A stretch of DNA of 51,981 nucleotides, taken from positions 1 to 51,981 of the forward strand of contig JAFGBL010000118.1 in NCBI GenBank assembly GCA_016933115.1, read 5' to 3'. Below, piece after piece: positions 43,773 to 51,981 of the stretch; position 1 is the first letter of the stretch; each line of letters starts with the position of its first letter. The notes below the pieces were generated by a model. It saw nothing but the letters and a program-made list of their open reading frames with translations, was not told the DNA's origin and did not search any database. A program made the position numbers and the translations under genes. Source of the stretch: Bacteroidales bacterium. Its GTDB lineage: Bacteria > Bacteroidota > Bacteroidia > Bacteroidales > JAADJA01.

Positions 43773-46700
43773 TTATGATTGTTGTAACGGAATAACTACG
43801 GTAAACTCTGAACCCCTGCCTTCAGTACTTGTAAACAACAACCCACCATCATGGCCTTTGGTAACAATATCGTAACTCATGCTTAATCCAAGTCCTGTTC
43901 CTTCCCCGGTGGGCTTGGTGGTAAAGAAGGGTTGAAAGATTTTATCCTTAATTTCCTTCGGGATACCTTGACCGTTGTCTTTTACCCGGATTTCAATTTT
44001 ATTGTCGATTTTCTGCGTGGAAACAACGACAAGGGGTTTATATTCAGGAAATGATAAGGCATGCCTTGTTGCTTCAGCATGCATTTTATCCCAACATGCA
44101 TTGAATGCATTGTTGATCAAATTCAACAACACCCTTCCGATATCCTGAGGAACCACCTTGACTTTTGGTAAATTTTCATCTGCCTCTAACCTAAAATCAG
44201 CATTGAACGATTTATCCTTTGCACGAAGTCCATGGTAAGCGAGCCTTAGATATTCATCTGCCAGGGCATTTATGTCCGTTTGTTGTTTTTCTCCCGTTCC
44301 GTTTCTGGAGTGCTCGAGCATGCTTTTTACGATGTTGCTGGCTCTTTTGCCGTGATGGCTGATCTTCCCGAGGTTCTGTAACAAGTCAGTAGCAATGGTT
44401 TTCACATCATCTGTGTTGCCCTTTTCCAGTTCTTCTTTAAGTTCTTCAATCAGGTCAGAACTCACTTCCGAAAAATTATTGACAAAATTGAGCGGATTTT
44501 GGATTTCGTGTGCGATACCGGCGGTGAGTTCACCAAGGGAAGCCATCTTTTCGGCATGGATAAGCTGGGTTTGGGTGGCTTTCAGATCGCCCAGTGCTTT
44601 TTCAACTTGCTCTTTTGCTTTCTCCAAAATAACAAAGTCCTGGTATCTGGCATAGGCAAATGAAAAGGCCTCTGCAAGGGATTTTACAAGATCGATCTTT
44701 TCTTGTTCCAGTTTTTCTTCATGCCCAACATACAGCATTCCCTGCGCAAACGGAATAAAATGCAGATGCAACGATTCTGGAGGTTTTTCGGCACCCTGAT
44801 ATTTTTCGGGGTTTTTAACCTGCCGAAGTTTCATCATTTCTTGTGTCCAGGCCAGAAATTCTTCTTTTTTCCAATGGGTTTGATACACATTTTTACGCTT
44901 CCAGCTTACTACGGTTTTCCTGGTCAGTTCACTCTGGTCAAAATCGAGGTCGAGGGCTGCCAAAGACTTGCCTTCCGGTGTTGTGAGGAAAACCTGAAGA
45001 TGTTTTTTCTTTTCATCAATGATAAAAATCCCACAACGGAAAAATGGCACTTCGAGGGCTTTCAACTCATTCCAGATCAGCGGCGTGATTTGCTGCAGGT
45101 CCTCGGGTTTCCGCATGCTGGCAACCTGACCACGAATACGGTCCAATGTTGCCTGTTTAAGTGCTTCTTTTGTACGGGCTTCCGCACTTTTCAGGTCTTC
45201 GAAACGACGGTAAGCCAGATCGAACACGCCGGCAAAACGCCTCAGAATGGCGATGTCTTCTTCCGGTGGATTGGGGACTACTCCGGGTAAGGTGTAACCG
45301 ATCTCACCGTGGGTGGTGCGGGCCATTACAAAAGTGAGTCCGCCCATATCGCGCACTTCATCCGGACCGGGGGCACTGTGGTCGATCTCCTGGAAACGTC
45401 CCAGCCTGATCATTTTATCGATGTAATCAGCCGCCACATCCGGTTCGAGGGCAAACACTGCGGTGGGTTCATCGGATTGCTCCCAGTCCATCATGTTTTT
45501 CAATCCATGAAAACCGCGGGGCAACTCCAGTACATTGCCGATGCGATCTCCTTCGGCATTGGTCAGTGCTTTTTCATATTTATCGGGCAACCAGCGCATG
45601 TGCCAGAAGTAGTGGGCTTCATGTCCAAGTTTAGTAAACTCGGCTTGCATTGTAACCACAATGTCGAGTAGTTCATAAGATTCCTGCATGGCGGTAACGT
45701 GTGCACGGATTCGTTCCAGCGAAAGTTCCAGTTGCGATTCCCTTGCCTGTGCTTCTGCATTTTTCAAATCTAGAAAACGGGTGTAAGTCTGTTCCAAAAC
45801 TCCTGCAAATCGCCGGATAACCGTCCGCACTTCTTCATCCGGTGGTTGATGAAAGATGGTTGTTATGCTTCCGTGCTTGAAAAATGCATTGAAGTGATAT
45901 TCGATCTCTGTGGTTTCCATTAACTTTTTTGCAATAACTTTTGGGATATTAACCGAAAACGATATTGCAGTATGGTAATCCTTTAAAGATTGACCCTTTA
46001 GGGTATAATAAAAATCCTGTTTTCCCAGTCGCCATTCTTCCGATCCCCGTGTGAAAATAGGATGGGCATTGGCTTGAATGACCCCTAACCTATAACTTGT
46101 CAAACCAGTTTCATTGCTTACGGCTCCCCAAATTTCCATTGATTTCCCGTCATCCTTTTGAATGACAAACCCGCACCGTTGAGGCAGGATACCCAGGTTT
46201 TGAAACTGTTCAAAGATAAGGGTTGAAGTTTCGGCAAGTTCATCACTTCTATGCATGGCCATCGTCCGGGAGCGCACCCGTTCTAGACCAGTTTCAATCA
46301 GTGCCTCCCGGGCCTGATGCTCCGCCTGTAGCATATCGTTGTATCGTTTGTAAGCAAATGTAAAGACATTGCTGAATCGGGCCAATACGGTTTTTTCCTC
46401 GTCGCTCAATACGCCAAAATTGGAAATTCCAATAGCCCCATTTCCGAAGGAATAGAGATTGTAAGTAAGTACATCAATTTTATCCAATCTTGGATCCGGC
46501 GCCTCACCGTTTTTTATCCTCATTTTTTTCAAATCTTCCAGTTCTTTGCCTTCAAGAATGAGCTCAAAAAAATCGTTGGTTGTGGTGGCCATCTTTTTAA
46601 ACTGTCCTTCTAAAGTGGGGTCATCGTGATACGACATTTGCGTAATGGTACCCGACATTTCATGGGAATAGTCGTAATCGGTAAAGGTATCGGCGTTGCC

Positions 46701-49700
46701 GTTTTTTATGTCGATGAGGGCATTGCGGATGTTGGTAAAACCAAGCTCCAGCAACTGCTCATACAACACTTGCGCTACCTGCAGCATTTCATCCGATTTC
46801 TGTAAACTAAGCGCCACACTTCTTACCTTTTCGAGGGAGGCTTCAATCCTGGCTTCTCGTGCCTGTGCTTCTGCTTTTTCCAGGTCGAGGAAACGAGTGT
46901 ATGTAAGATCAAACACCGCAGCAAACCGCTCCAACAATTGCAGTGTACCTGCTGATGCTGGTTTCTCGTCGGAAAAACTCAGCAGCCCTTTCGAAAAAGT
47001 GGCGGCATTCACCACCCAGATTCCATCCTTGATATCTGTGGGATAGATCTTTTTACCGAGAAATTTATTCCGCCATTTATTGTATTTCTGCAGTTCCTCA
47101 TTCCTGACCTCCACAATGATGGATTTTTCATTCCTTTTCCATGCCTGGTAGATTTTGCTCATTGCAAAAGGCTCATCGATGGGAACCGGCAGAGTTTTAA
47201 ACTGATTGCCTCTTATGGAAGCCGAAGTTTCGATAATGCCGTTTTCTTCATCAAAAATCCCTATAGTGATCTGGTCGATCTCCTCACCCAGCCTTTTGAG
47301 TTGTTCCGACAGCACAAACATGGTTTCGGCCAGCTCTTCACTTTTCTGCATGGCCATAGTGCGGGCGCGCACCCGTTCCAGTGCCAGTTGGATTTCGGAT
47401 TCGCGTGCCTGTTCCTCTGCTTTTTGTAAATCGAGGAAGCGGGTGTAGGTTTGTTCAAAAACTTTTGCAAAGCGTTGGAGTATTTCTGATTTTTCTTTAT
47501 CCACGGGAGTCTGCCCGATCACTTCCAGCACGCCGTATTTCATAAATGCGTTTGACATGTATAGATGGGGAACTTTCCGCATTTCCTGTTTTACTTCTTC
47601 CGGGAGGTATTTCAGTCCGGTGTGATTGAAAGTGAGATCGTCAAATTGTTTTTTCTTTTGGCCTTTATATTCCTGCACCTGGAAAGGTATTTGCTGATCG
47701 ACCCCATCAATAAAGACTTTCACAAAGGGATTGTCCTTCAGTTTTTTGTCACGATAATGGATGACATAACTTGCCGGCAGAATAGATTCTTCAAAGCCCG
47801 TACCCCACCATTCCACGATTCCCGATTTTTTATCCAGTAAAGAGATGGCAAACTGCCGGATATCAAAATCAAGTTTTCCCATTTCCTCATACAATACCGC
47901 CACAACCTTTCTGAGTTCATCGCTGTGCTGCATGCCCATGGTGCGGCTTCGTAATCGCTCAAGCCCTGCTTCAATCTGTGCTTCTCTTGTCTGAGCTTCG
48001 GCTTTTTTCAGGTCGAGAAAACGGGTGTATGCCTGATCAAACACCCTGGCAAAACGAGGAAATATAAAGTCTTCGTTAAATGGCTTCACTGAAGAAACAA
48101 GGAGGTAACCATGACTGAATGATGCCCCGTAATCAATTTCCCATTCAGGGATCTTTACTTCTATACCTTTATCAGACATTTCTTTCATGCCGGCTTTCAC
48201 TGTTGGGAGTTCAAACATCAATTCGAAATGCTTAGCAATATAATCTTCAGGTATTTCGATCGAAAAAAGTTTTTCGCCCGCTTTCCATTGATCATACCTG
48301 TACCGATGAATGTAGTCCAGGTCCACCGGAACAAGGAAAGGAGTCAGCATTTCACCTTCTCCCATGCTGTGCCATTGTTCAACCATGTTTTCATGTTTAT
48401 CACACAGCACAATACCAAAGGCGAATAAATCCCCACCCAAAATTTTCATTTGTTCTAATAAAACAGCTGCTACATTGGAAAGTTCTTCGCTGGAATGCAT
48501 GGCCATCGACCTGGCCCGGACCCGTTCAAGTGCCAGTTCAATTTCGGCTTCGCGTGTTTGAGCTTCCGCTTTTTTAAGGTCGGAGAAACGAGTATATGCG
48601 AAAGAAAATACAGCTGTTGCCCGCCTCAACAGATCCCAGCTTTCAGCTGATATATCGCCGGGTGAAGCAGCACCCATGTATCCGTTATTGAATTTGTATA
48701 AATGATAAGTGCGTTCAGGGATTGTTTCTCCATAGAAACCCTCCGCCGAGAATAAACCGGATTTTTCCGCGCAATGGGTAATCCATTCAACGCGGTTTTC
48801 ACCCAGCATCACAATGGATGTTGCTGGTTTGTCTGAATGATAAAATTCGTGCATTTGCCTGCCAACCCAGGTGTCGTTCAGGTCGAGGATCATGTGGTCG
48901 GAAATCAATTTGTTTTCGTCATTTCGATCCTGTATTGAAAACCAGCATTCTGTTTTGCCGGTGTTTTCATTGTGGATGTAAATAGAACTGGTTTCCAGTT
49001 CTTCGATGCCCAGTAATCCCATTTCCTTCCGCAACAACAGGGTAACCTCAACCAGTTCATCGGCCTTGTGCATAGCCATCGCCCGCGCCCTGACTCTTTC
49101 GAGGGCAGCCTCAATCCGGGCTTCACGGGCTTGTGCTTCAGCCTGCTGAATGTCAGTAAACCGCTGGTAGGCCAGTTTAAAAGCCAGATGAAAACGTTTG
49201 AAAATTTCGAGGTCGCCATCAGAAATAGCCTGGTAAGTGGTCAGGCCAAGGCCACCCTGTCCGATGGAGTAGAAATAATAAAAGATTTCATTTACGTTAT
49301 CAAGGTTCGGATCGGGGAACTGCTTGTAATCCTTTCTCCACTCCCTGAATTTTTGCAATTCATCACCCTTGATGCTACCAATAAAAAAGGCGTCGGCTGA
49401 TTTCTGCATTTCTGTAACCAGGGCTTGAGACGCCGGGTTATTTTCATATCCGGTTTCTTCAAACACCGTTTTTCTGTAAGCCGTGAAGTACTGATAATTA
49501 GCATAATTCCTTCTCTTTTCTTCAATAATGGCCACCTGCACATTGCGGATGTTTTTCACATTCAATGCTTCCAGTTGCTCTGAAATGGTTTGGCAAACAT
49601 CGAGCAGGTCATCCGGTTTTTGCATGCTCATGGCCATGGCGCGCACACGCTCCAGGGCGGCTTCGATTTCCAGTTCGCGGTTCTTTACTATAAGTTCGGC

Positions 49701-49754
49701 GGTTGTCTGGTCAAGTAAGTTTTTGAGTTCTTTATTTTTCTTTGCTAAGTCCAT
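43773..49754 (-). CDS. Giant cytosolic sensor kinase with nine tandem GAF-like units
   Basis: A 1993-residue protein with no signal peptide or membrane helix, hence cytosolic. Nine units of about 190 residues begin with variants of ALERVRARxMAMxxSEEL (near 33, 216, 407, 597, 790, 972, 1155, 1343 and 1535). Each continues through a GAF-like alpha/beta domain and ends in RFAxVFxxxYTRFLDLxKAEAQAREA, a helix that leads into the next unit. Units 1 and 6 form a distinct subtype (IRN near the start, DPxLDxID later). The kinase core has His1749 in [11 protein letters not shown] and motifs NLINNAFNAC, DNGQGIPK, PFFTTKP and GEGTGLGLS. The same ALERVR-type unit occurs in other Bacteroidota regulators; its ligand is unknown. 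Confidence 0.9.
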   Translation of the reverse strand: MDLAKKNKELKNLLDQTTAELIVKNRELEIEAALERVRAMAMSMQKPDDLLDVCQTISEQLEALNVKNIRNVQVAIIEEKRRNYANYQYFTAYRKTVFEETGYENNPASQALVTEMQKSADAFFIGSIKGDELQKFREWRKDYKQFPDPNLDNVNEIFYYFYSIGQGGLGLTTYQAISDGDLEIFKRFHLAFKLAYQRFTDIQQAEAQAREARIEAALERVRARAMAMHKADELVEVTLLLRKEMGLLGIEELETSSIYIHNENTGKTECWFSIQDRNDENKLISDHMILDLNDTWVGRQMHEFYHSDKPATSIVMLGENRVEWITHCAEKSGLFSAEGFYGETIPERTYHLYKFNNGYMGAASPGDISAESWDLLRRATAVFSFAYTRFSDLKKAEAQTREAEIELALERVRARSMAMHSSEELSNVAAVLLEQMKILGGDLFAFGIVLCDKHENMVEQWHSMGEGEMLTPFLVPVDLDYIHRYRYDQWKAGEKLFSIEIPEDYIAKHFELMFELPTVKAGMKEMSDKGIEVKIPEWEIDYGASFSHGYLLVSSVKPFNEDFIFPRFARVFDQAYTRFLDLKKAEAQTREAQIEAGLERLRSRTMGMQHSDELRKVVAVLYEEMGKLDFDIRQFAISLLDKKSGIVEWWGTGFEESILPASYVIHYRDKKLKDNPFVKVFIDGVDQQIPFQVQEYKGQKKKQFDDLTFNHTGLKYLPEEVKQEMRKVPHLYMSNAFMKYGVLEVIGQTPVDKEKSEILQRFAKVFEQTYTRFLDLQKAEEQARESEIQLALERVRARTMAMQKSEELAETMFVLSEQLKRLGEEIDQITIGIFDEENGIIETSASIRGNQFKTLPVPIDEPFAMSKIYQAWKRNEKSIIVEVRNEELQKYNKWRNKFLGKKIYPTDIKDGIWVVNAATFSKGLLSFSDEKPASAGTLQLLERFAAVFDLTYTRFLDLEKAEAQAREARIEASLEKVRSVALSLQKSDEMLQVAQVLYEQLLELGFTNIRNALIDIKNGNADTFTDYDYSHEMSGTITQMSYHDDPTLEGQFKKMATTTNDFFELILEGKELEDLKKMRIKNGEAPDPRLDKIDVLTYNLYSFGNGAIGISNFGVLSDEEKTVLARFSNVFTFAYKRYNDMLQAEHQAREALIETGLERVRSRTMAMHRSDELAETSTLIFEQFQNLGILPQRCGFVIQKDDGKSMEIWGAVSNETGLTSYRLGVIQANAHPIFTRGSEEWRLGKQDFYYTLKGQSLKDYHTAISFSVNIPKVIAKKLMETTEIEYHFNAFFKHGSITTIFHQPPDEEVRTVIRRFAGVLEQTYTRFLDLKNAEAQARESQLELSLERIRAHVTAMQESYELLDIVVTMQAEFTKLGHEAHYFWHMRWLPDKYEKALTNAEGDRIGNVLELPRGFHGLKNMMDWEQSDEPTAVFALEPDVAADYIDKMIRLGRFQEIDHSAPGPDEVRDMGGLTFVMARTTHGEIGYTLPGVVPNPPEEDIAILRRFAGVFDLAYRRFEDLKSAEARTKEALKQATLDRIRGQVASMRKPEDLQQITPLIWNELKALEVPFFRCGIFIIDEKKKHLQVFLTTPEGKSLAALDLDFDQSELTRKTVVSWKRKNVYQTHWKKEEFLAWTQEMMKLRQVKNPEKYQGAEKPPESLHLHFIPFAQGMLYVGHEEKLEQEKIDLVKSLAEAFSFAYARYQDFVILEKAKEQVEKALGDLKATQTQLIHAEKMASLGELTAGIAHEIQNPLNFVNNFSEVSSDLIEELKEELEKGNTDDVKTIATDLLQNLGKISHHGKRASNIVKSMLEHSRNGTGEKQQTDINALADEYLRLAYHGLRAKDKSFNADFRLEADENLPKVKVVPQDIGRVLLNLINNAFNACWDKMHAEATRHALSFPEYKPLVVVSTQKIDNKIEIRVKDNGQGIPKEIKDKIFQPFFTTKPTGEGTGLGLSMSYDIVTKGHDGGLLFTSTEGRGSEFTVVIPLQQS
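44056..44067. repeat. 12-bp palindrome in the ATPase loop of the giant kinase
   Basis: AAGGCATGCCTT is a perfect palindrome inside a seven-residue longer loop (MHAEATRHALSF) than in the shorter-loop kinases. Confidence 0.5.
44600..49660 (-). repeat. Nine tandem protein-coding units of about 560 bp
   Basis: The GAF-like units of the giant kinase are diverged tandem copies, joined by near-identical coiled-coil linkers (KAEAQAREAxIE then ALERVR). Linker stretches are the most similar at DNA level and could promote unequal recombination. Confidence 0.85.
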
Positions 49755-49762
49755 TCACTTAT

Positions 49763-51820
49763 TTAGTTTATAGGTAATTGAACTATAAATTCAGTTCCTT
49801 CGCCTTTTTCAGATTTCACAGTTAATTTCCCGCTATGCCCATTTATGACAATGTCATAACTCAAACTCAATCCCAATCCGGTGCCCTGCCCGGTTGGTTT
49901 GGTGGTGAAGAAGGGCTGGAAGATTTTGTCTTTGATTTCATCGGGAATACCGGGGCCGTTGTCTTTAATAGCTATTAGCTGTTGGCTATTAGCTGTTAGC
50001 CGGGTTGTAACAGTTACAGCAGGTTTGTATCCGGGTTCCCCTTTTTTACTTCGCTCGTTTACTGCGAAAAATGCATTATTGATCAGATTCAATAAGACCC
50101 GCCCTATATCTTGAGGAACCACATTTATCTTAGGTAGATCGGGATCGGCTTCCAGATTAAAATCTGCATGGAATGATTTATCCTTAGCACGCAAGCCATG
50201 ATAACTCAACCGCAGGTATTCATCTGCCAGTAGGTTGAGGTCGGTAGGTTCTTTTTGTCCTGAACTTGTGCGGCTGTGCTGGAGCATGCCTTTTACAATG
50301 GCATCTGCACGTTTGCCGTGGTGGCTGATCATTTCTTCGTTTTGCTCCAGGTCGCCGGCAATTTCTTTAACTTCTTCCAGGTTTCCGTTTGCAAGCTCTT
50401 CTTTCAATTCAATAATCAATTCTCGGTTAACTTCAGAAAAGTTATTGACGAAATTCAGCGGGTTCTGTATCTCATGGGCAATGCCGGCGGTAAGCTCTCC
50501 AAGGGAGGCCATTTTTTCGGATTGGATGAGCTGTGCCTGGGTATTCTTAAGTTGGTTATACGCCTGCTCTGCTGCATTTTTTTGGGTTTCCACTTCAAGT
50601 TTCTGCTGTTTTAACTGGACATTTGCCTTTTTCCGCTGCCTGTTGTTCCTGTAAAGGAAAACAGTAAGAGCAAGAATGCCGGCGAGTCCTGCAAGGAGCA
50701 AGTAAATCTTCACCCGGGTCCGGTATTTGACTTTTTCTGCAAGCAGTTCCCTCGCAAGAATCTGTTGGTTATTTTCTACATTCTCAAATTGCCGGATTCT
50801 TTCTGCATTTGTGGTTCTCTTGATGACATCAACCAGGAAAATCAGGTACTTATTCAAGCTGTCAATCTGAGAATTATTTTTATAGAAACCAACAATCTGC
50901 TCCAATGCCGCAACCTCTATATCCGGATAACTTCCCTTAACCGCATGTTTCCATGATTTCCTGGCGTAATAAATTGCCGAATCCTCGAGGGAATTCCTCA
51001 TGAAATAGAGCGATAGTTTATAATATGTCCAGCCAATGTCCCTGAAATCCCCAAGACGTAAGTTGGTCCGTAACCCAAGACGTAAGTATTTGATCTCATT
51101 CTCATAATCGCCTTTATTGAAATAAGCCCATGCAATTGCCTCCTGCACCGGTCCCAGTGTTTTGAAATTATTCAGTTCAGCACCCTGCTGGTAAGCTTTT
51201 TTAAGGTAGAACAGGGCTGTATCAGGTGTATCAATATTCTTTAATCCTTTCCAAATTATCGGTGGAATAGCCAGATCAGGGGCATTGATCCGGTGGGCAA
51301 TTTCATATACCTTGTTAATTGCTGAATCCACTTCTTTTTTGTCAGTAATCCAGTAAAGCAGCCAGTAACTTAATAAAGAATTTCCAAGTACCCATTGGCT
51401 ATATTGTTCATAGGAAGTGAGGTTACCCGGAACATCCATCATTCGCAGGTATCGTGAGGGCAGCACTTTATTGTTTTTTTTCTCTTTCTCAATCAGCCTT
51501 TTAGCTTCAACGATGATCTCAAGCGCCCTAGGGTAATTACCGATCATGGTATAATTCCTGGATTCGATTTGTAATCCGTCAGCTACGTTGATCTCATAAT
51601 CCAGTTTTTTAGCCAGTCTGGTATATTCGGAAACATATTTCAACGTGCTGTCACTATTAATGAATGACCACTCGAAAGAAATATTACGGAACAATACCAG
51701 TTTCAATGTATCGTTTTTGGCATTTCTCAGGGCATCATTAAGACTGTCAAGGATTTTCGTTTGTCCTAAGGCATGGCCGAACAACAGCAAGGTTAGTGTG
51801 ATCAATATAAGTTTTTTCAT
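49763..51820 (-). CDS. TPR-repeat sensor histidine kinase
   Basis: A 685-residue membrane kinase. A signal peptide ([16 protein letters not shown]) is followed by a periplasmic helical-repeat sensor with TPR-like units ([25 protein letters not shown] in parts), a membrane helix at about 372-391, a coiled segment, and a kinase core with His449 in [11 protein letters not shown] and motifs [25 protein letters not shown] and GQGTGLGLS. The loop before G1 holds [12 protein letters not shown], derived from a 14-bp tandem DNA repeat. The G2 tail reads VINGHSG where the other kinases have TKGHGG. Its core is most like the 33641-36982 propeller kinase. The start overlaps the preceding, edge-truncated kinase gene by four bases. 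Confidence 0.92.
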   Translation of the reverse strand: MKKLILITLTLLLFGHALGQTKILDSLNDALRNAKNDTLKLVLFRNISFEWSFINSDSTLKYVSEYTRLAKKLDYEINVADGLQIESRNYTMIGNYPRALEIIVEAKRLIEKEKKNNKVLPSRYLRMMDVPGNLTSYEQYSQWVLGNSLLSYWLLYWITDKKEVDSAINKVYEIAHRINAPDLAIPPIIWKGLKNIDTPDTALFYLKKAYQQGAELNNFKTLGPVQEAIAWAYFNKGDYENEIKYLRLGLRTNLRLGDFRDIGWTYYKLSLYFMRNSLEDSAIYYARKSWKHAVKGSYPDIEVAALEQIVGFYKNNSQIDSLNKYLIFLVDVIKRTTNAERIRQFENVENNQQILARELLAEKVKYRTRVKIYLLLAGLAGILALTVFLYRNNRQRKKANVQLKQQKLEVETQKNAAEQAYNQLKNTQAQLIQSEKMASLGELTAGIAHEIQNPLNFVNNFSEVNRELIIELKEELANGNLEEVKEIAGDLEQNEEMISHHGKRADAIVKGMLQHSRTSSGQKEPTDLNLLADEYLRLSYHGLRAKDKSFHADFNLEADPDLPKINVVPQDIGRVLLNLINNAFFAVNERSKKGEPGYKPAVTVTTRLTANSQQLIAIKDNGPGIPDEIKDKIFQPFFTTKPTGQGTGLGLSLSYDIVINGHSGKLTVKSEKGEGTEFIVQLPIN
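49971..49998. repeat. Tandem 14-bp repeat in a kinase ATPase loop
   Basis: GCTATTAGCTGTTG is followed by GCTATTAGCTGTTA. It encodes the segment TANSQQLIA. The equivalent segment of the paralog at 33841-33900 is interrupted by a palindrome. Confidence 0.85.
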
Positions 51821-51981
51821 ACCCGTGATCCGATAGGTAATAAAATAGTGAATTTTGTCGCCTGACCCTGTTTTGACTCCATGCTCAATGACCCTTCATG
51901 CCCTTTCGTAACGATGTCATAACTCAAACTCAACCCCAGGCCAGTTCCCTGCCCGGTGGGTTTTGTGGTGAAAAAGGGCTG
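51817..51981 (-). CDS. Histidine kinase C-terminus, cut by the window edge
   Basis: The last 54 residues of another kinase of the same family: [19 protein letters not shown], then [15 protein letters not shown] and a final strand [12 protein letters not shown]. This is the F and G2 region of the HATPase domain. Its TGA overlaps the ATG of the TPR kinase gene by four bases, so the array continues past the right edge. The sensor domain is not visible. Confidence 0.92.
   Translation of the reverse strand, partial: QPFFTTKPTGQGTGLGLSLSYDIVTKGHEGSLSMESKQGQATKFTILLPIGSRV

Noticed and set aside
1..51981. tRNA, rRNA, CRISPR arrays, insertion sequences or phage genes
   Set aside because: None seen on reading either strand; the repeats present are short and lie in or next to genes.

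Overview
The window looks like a chromosomal segment of a Bacteroidota bacterium, most likely Bacteroidales or a relative. The evidence is a set of TAnnTTTG promoter -7 elements, almost no Shine-Dalgarno sequences, a PorT-type outer-membrane barrel, a Bacteroidota-type long YidC, DUF1684 and BNR/VPS10-type exported proteins, and many large sensor kinases with two-component-regulator propellers. No tRNA, rRNA, CRISPR array, transposase or phage gene was seen, and no gene-free stretch exceeds 300 bases.

Region 1 (1-26.1 kb) is mostly housekeeping and stress genes. It holds pta; a minus-strand operon of Fur/PerR regulator, bacterioferritin-like protein and 1-Cys peroxiredoxin; a pair of envelope lipoproteins (TPR/CsgG-like and LPP20-like); an FKBP isomerase; a DUF3124 lipoprotein; a large BNR-repeat exported protein; two RNA-methyltransferase-type genes; a PorT barrel; uvrB; yidC; a glycosyltransferase; miaA; an NPP-type phosphodiesterase; a DUF1684 protein; a sodium symporter; and a second Fur/PerR operon with Dps and AhpC. 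The two peroxide/iron modules share one gene order (regulator, ferritin-superfamily protein, peroxiredoxin). Each has a palindrome just downstream of its promoter -7 element.

Region 2 (26.25 kb to the right edge) is one tightly packed minus-strand array of at least 25.7 kb. In transcription order it reads: a kinase cut by the window edge, a TPR kinase, a 1993-residue cytosolic kinase with nine tandem GAF-like units, three propeller/Y_Y_Y kinases, a fourth propeller kinase split by one in-frame TAA, a second TPR kinase, a single-domain response regulator, and a response regulator fused to a class III adenylate cyclase. Gaps are -4 to +8 bases, except around the in-frame stop. All eight kinases carry nearly the same HisKA/HATPase core and none has its own receiver or DNA-binding domain. 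The simplest reading is that many different sensors feed two shared receivers, one of which makes cAMP.

Several kinase genes carry short in-frame insertions resembling palindromic or dispersed repeats, all in loops of the ATPase domain. Sensor type and kinase-core type do not match across the array, so modules seem to have been exchanged among the paralogs. This array is the most interesting part of the window.
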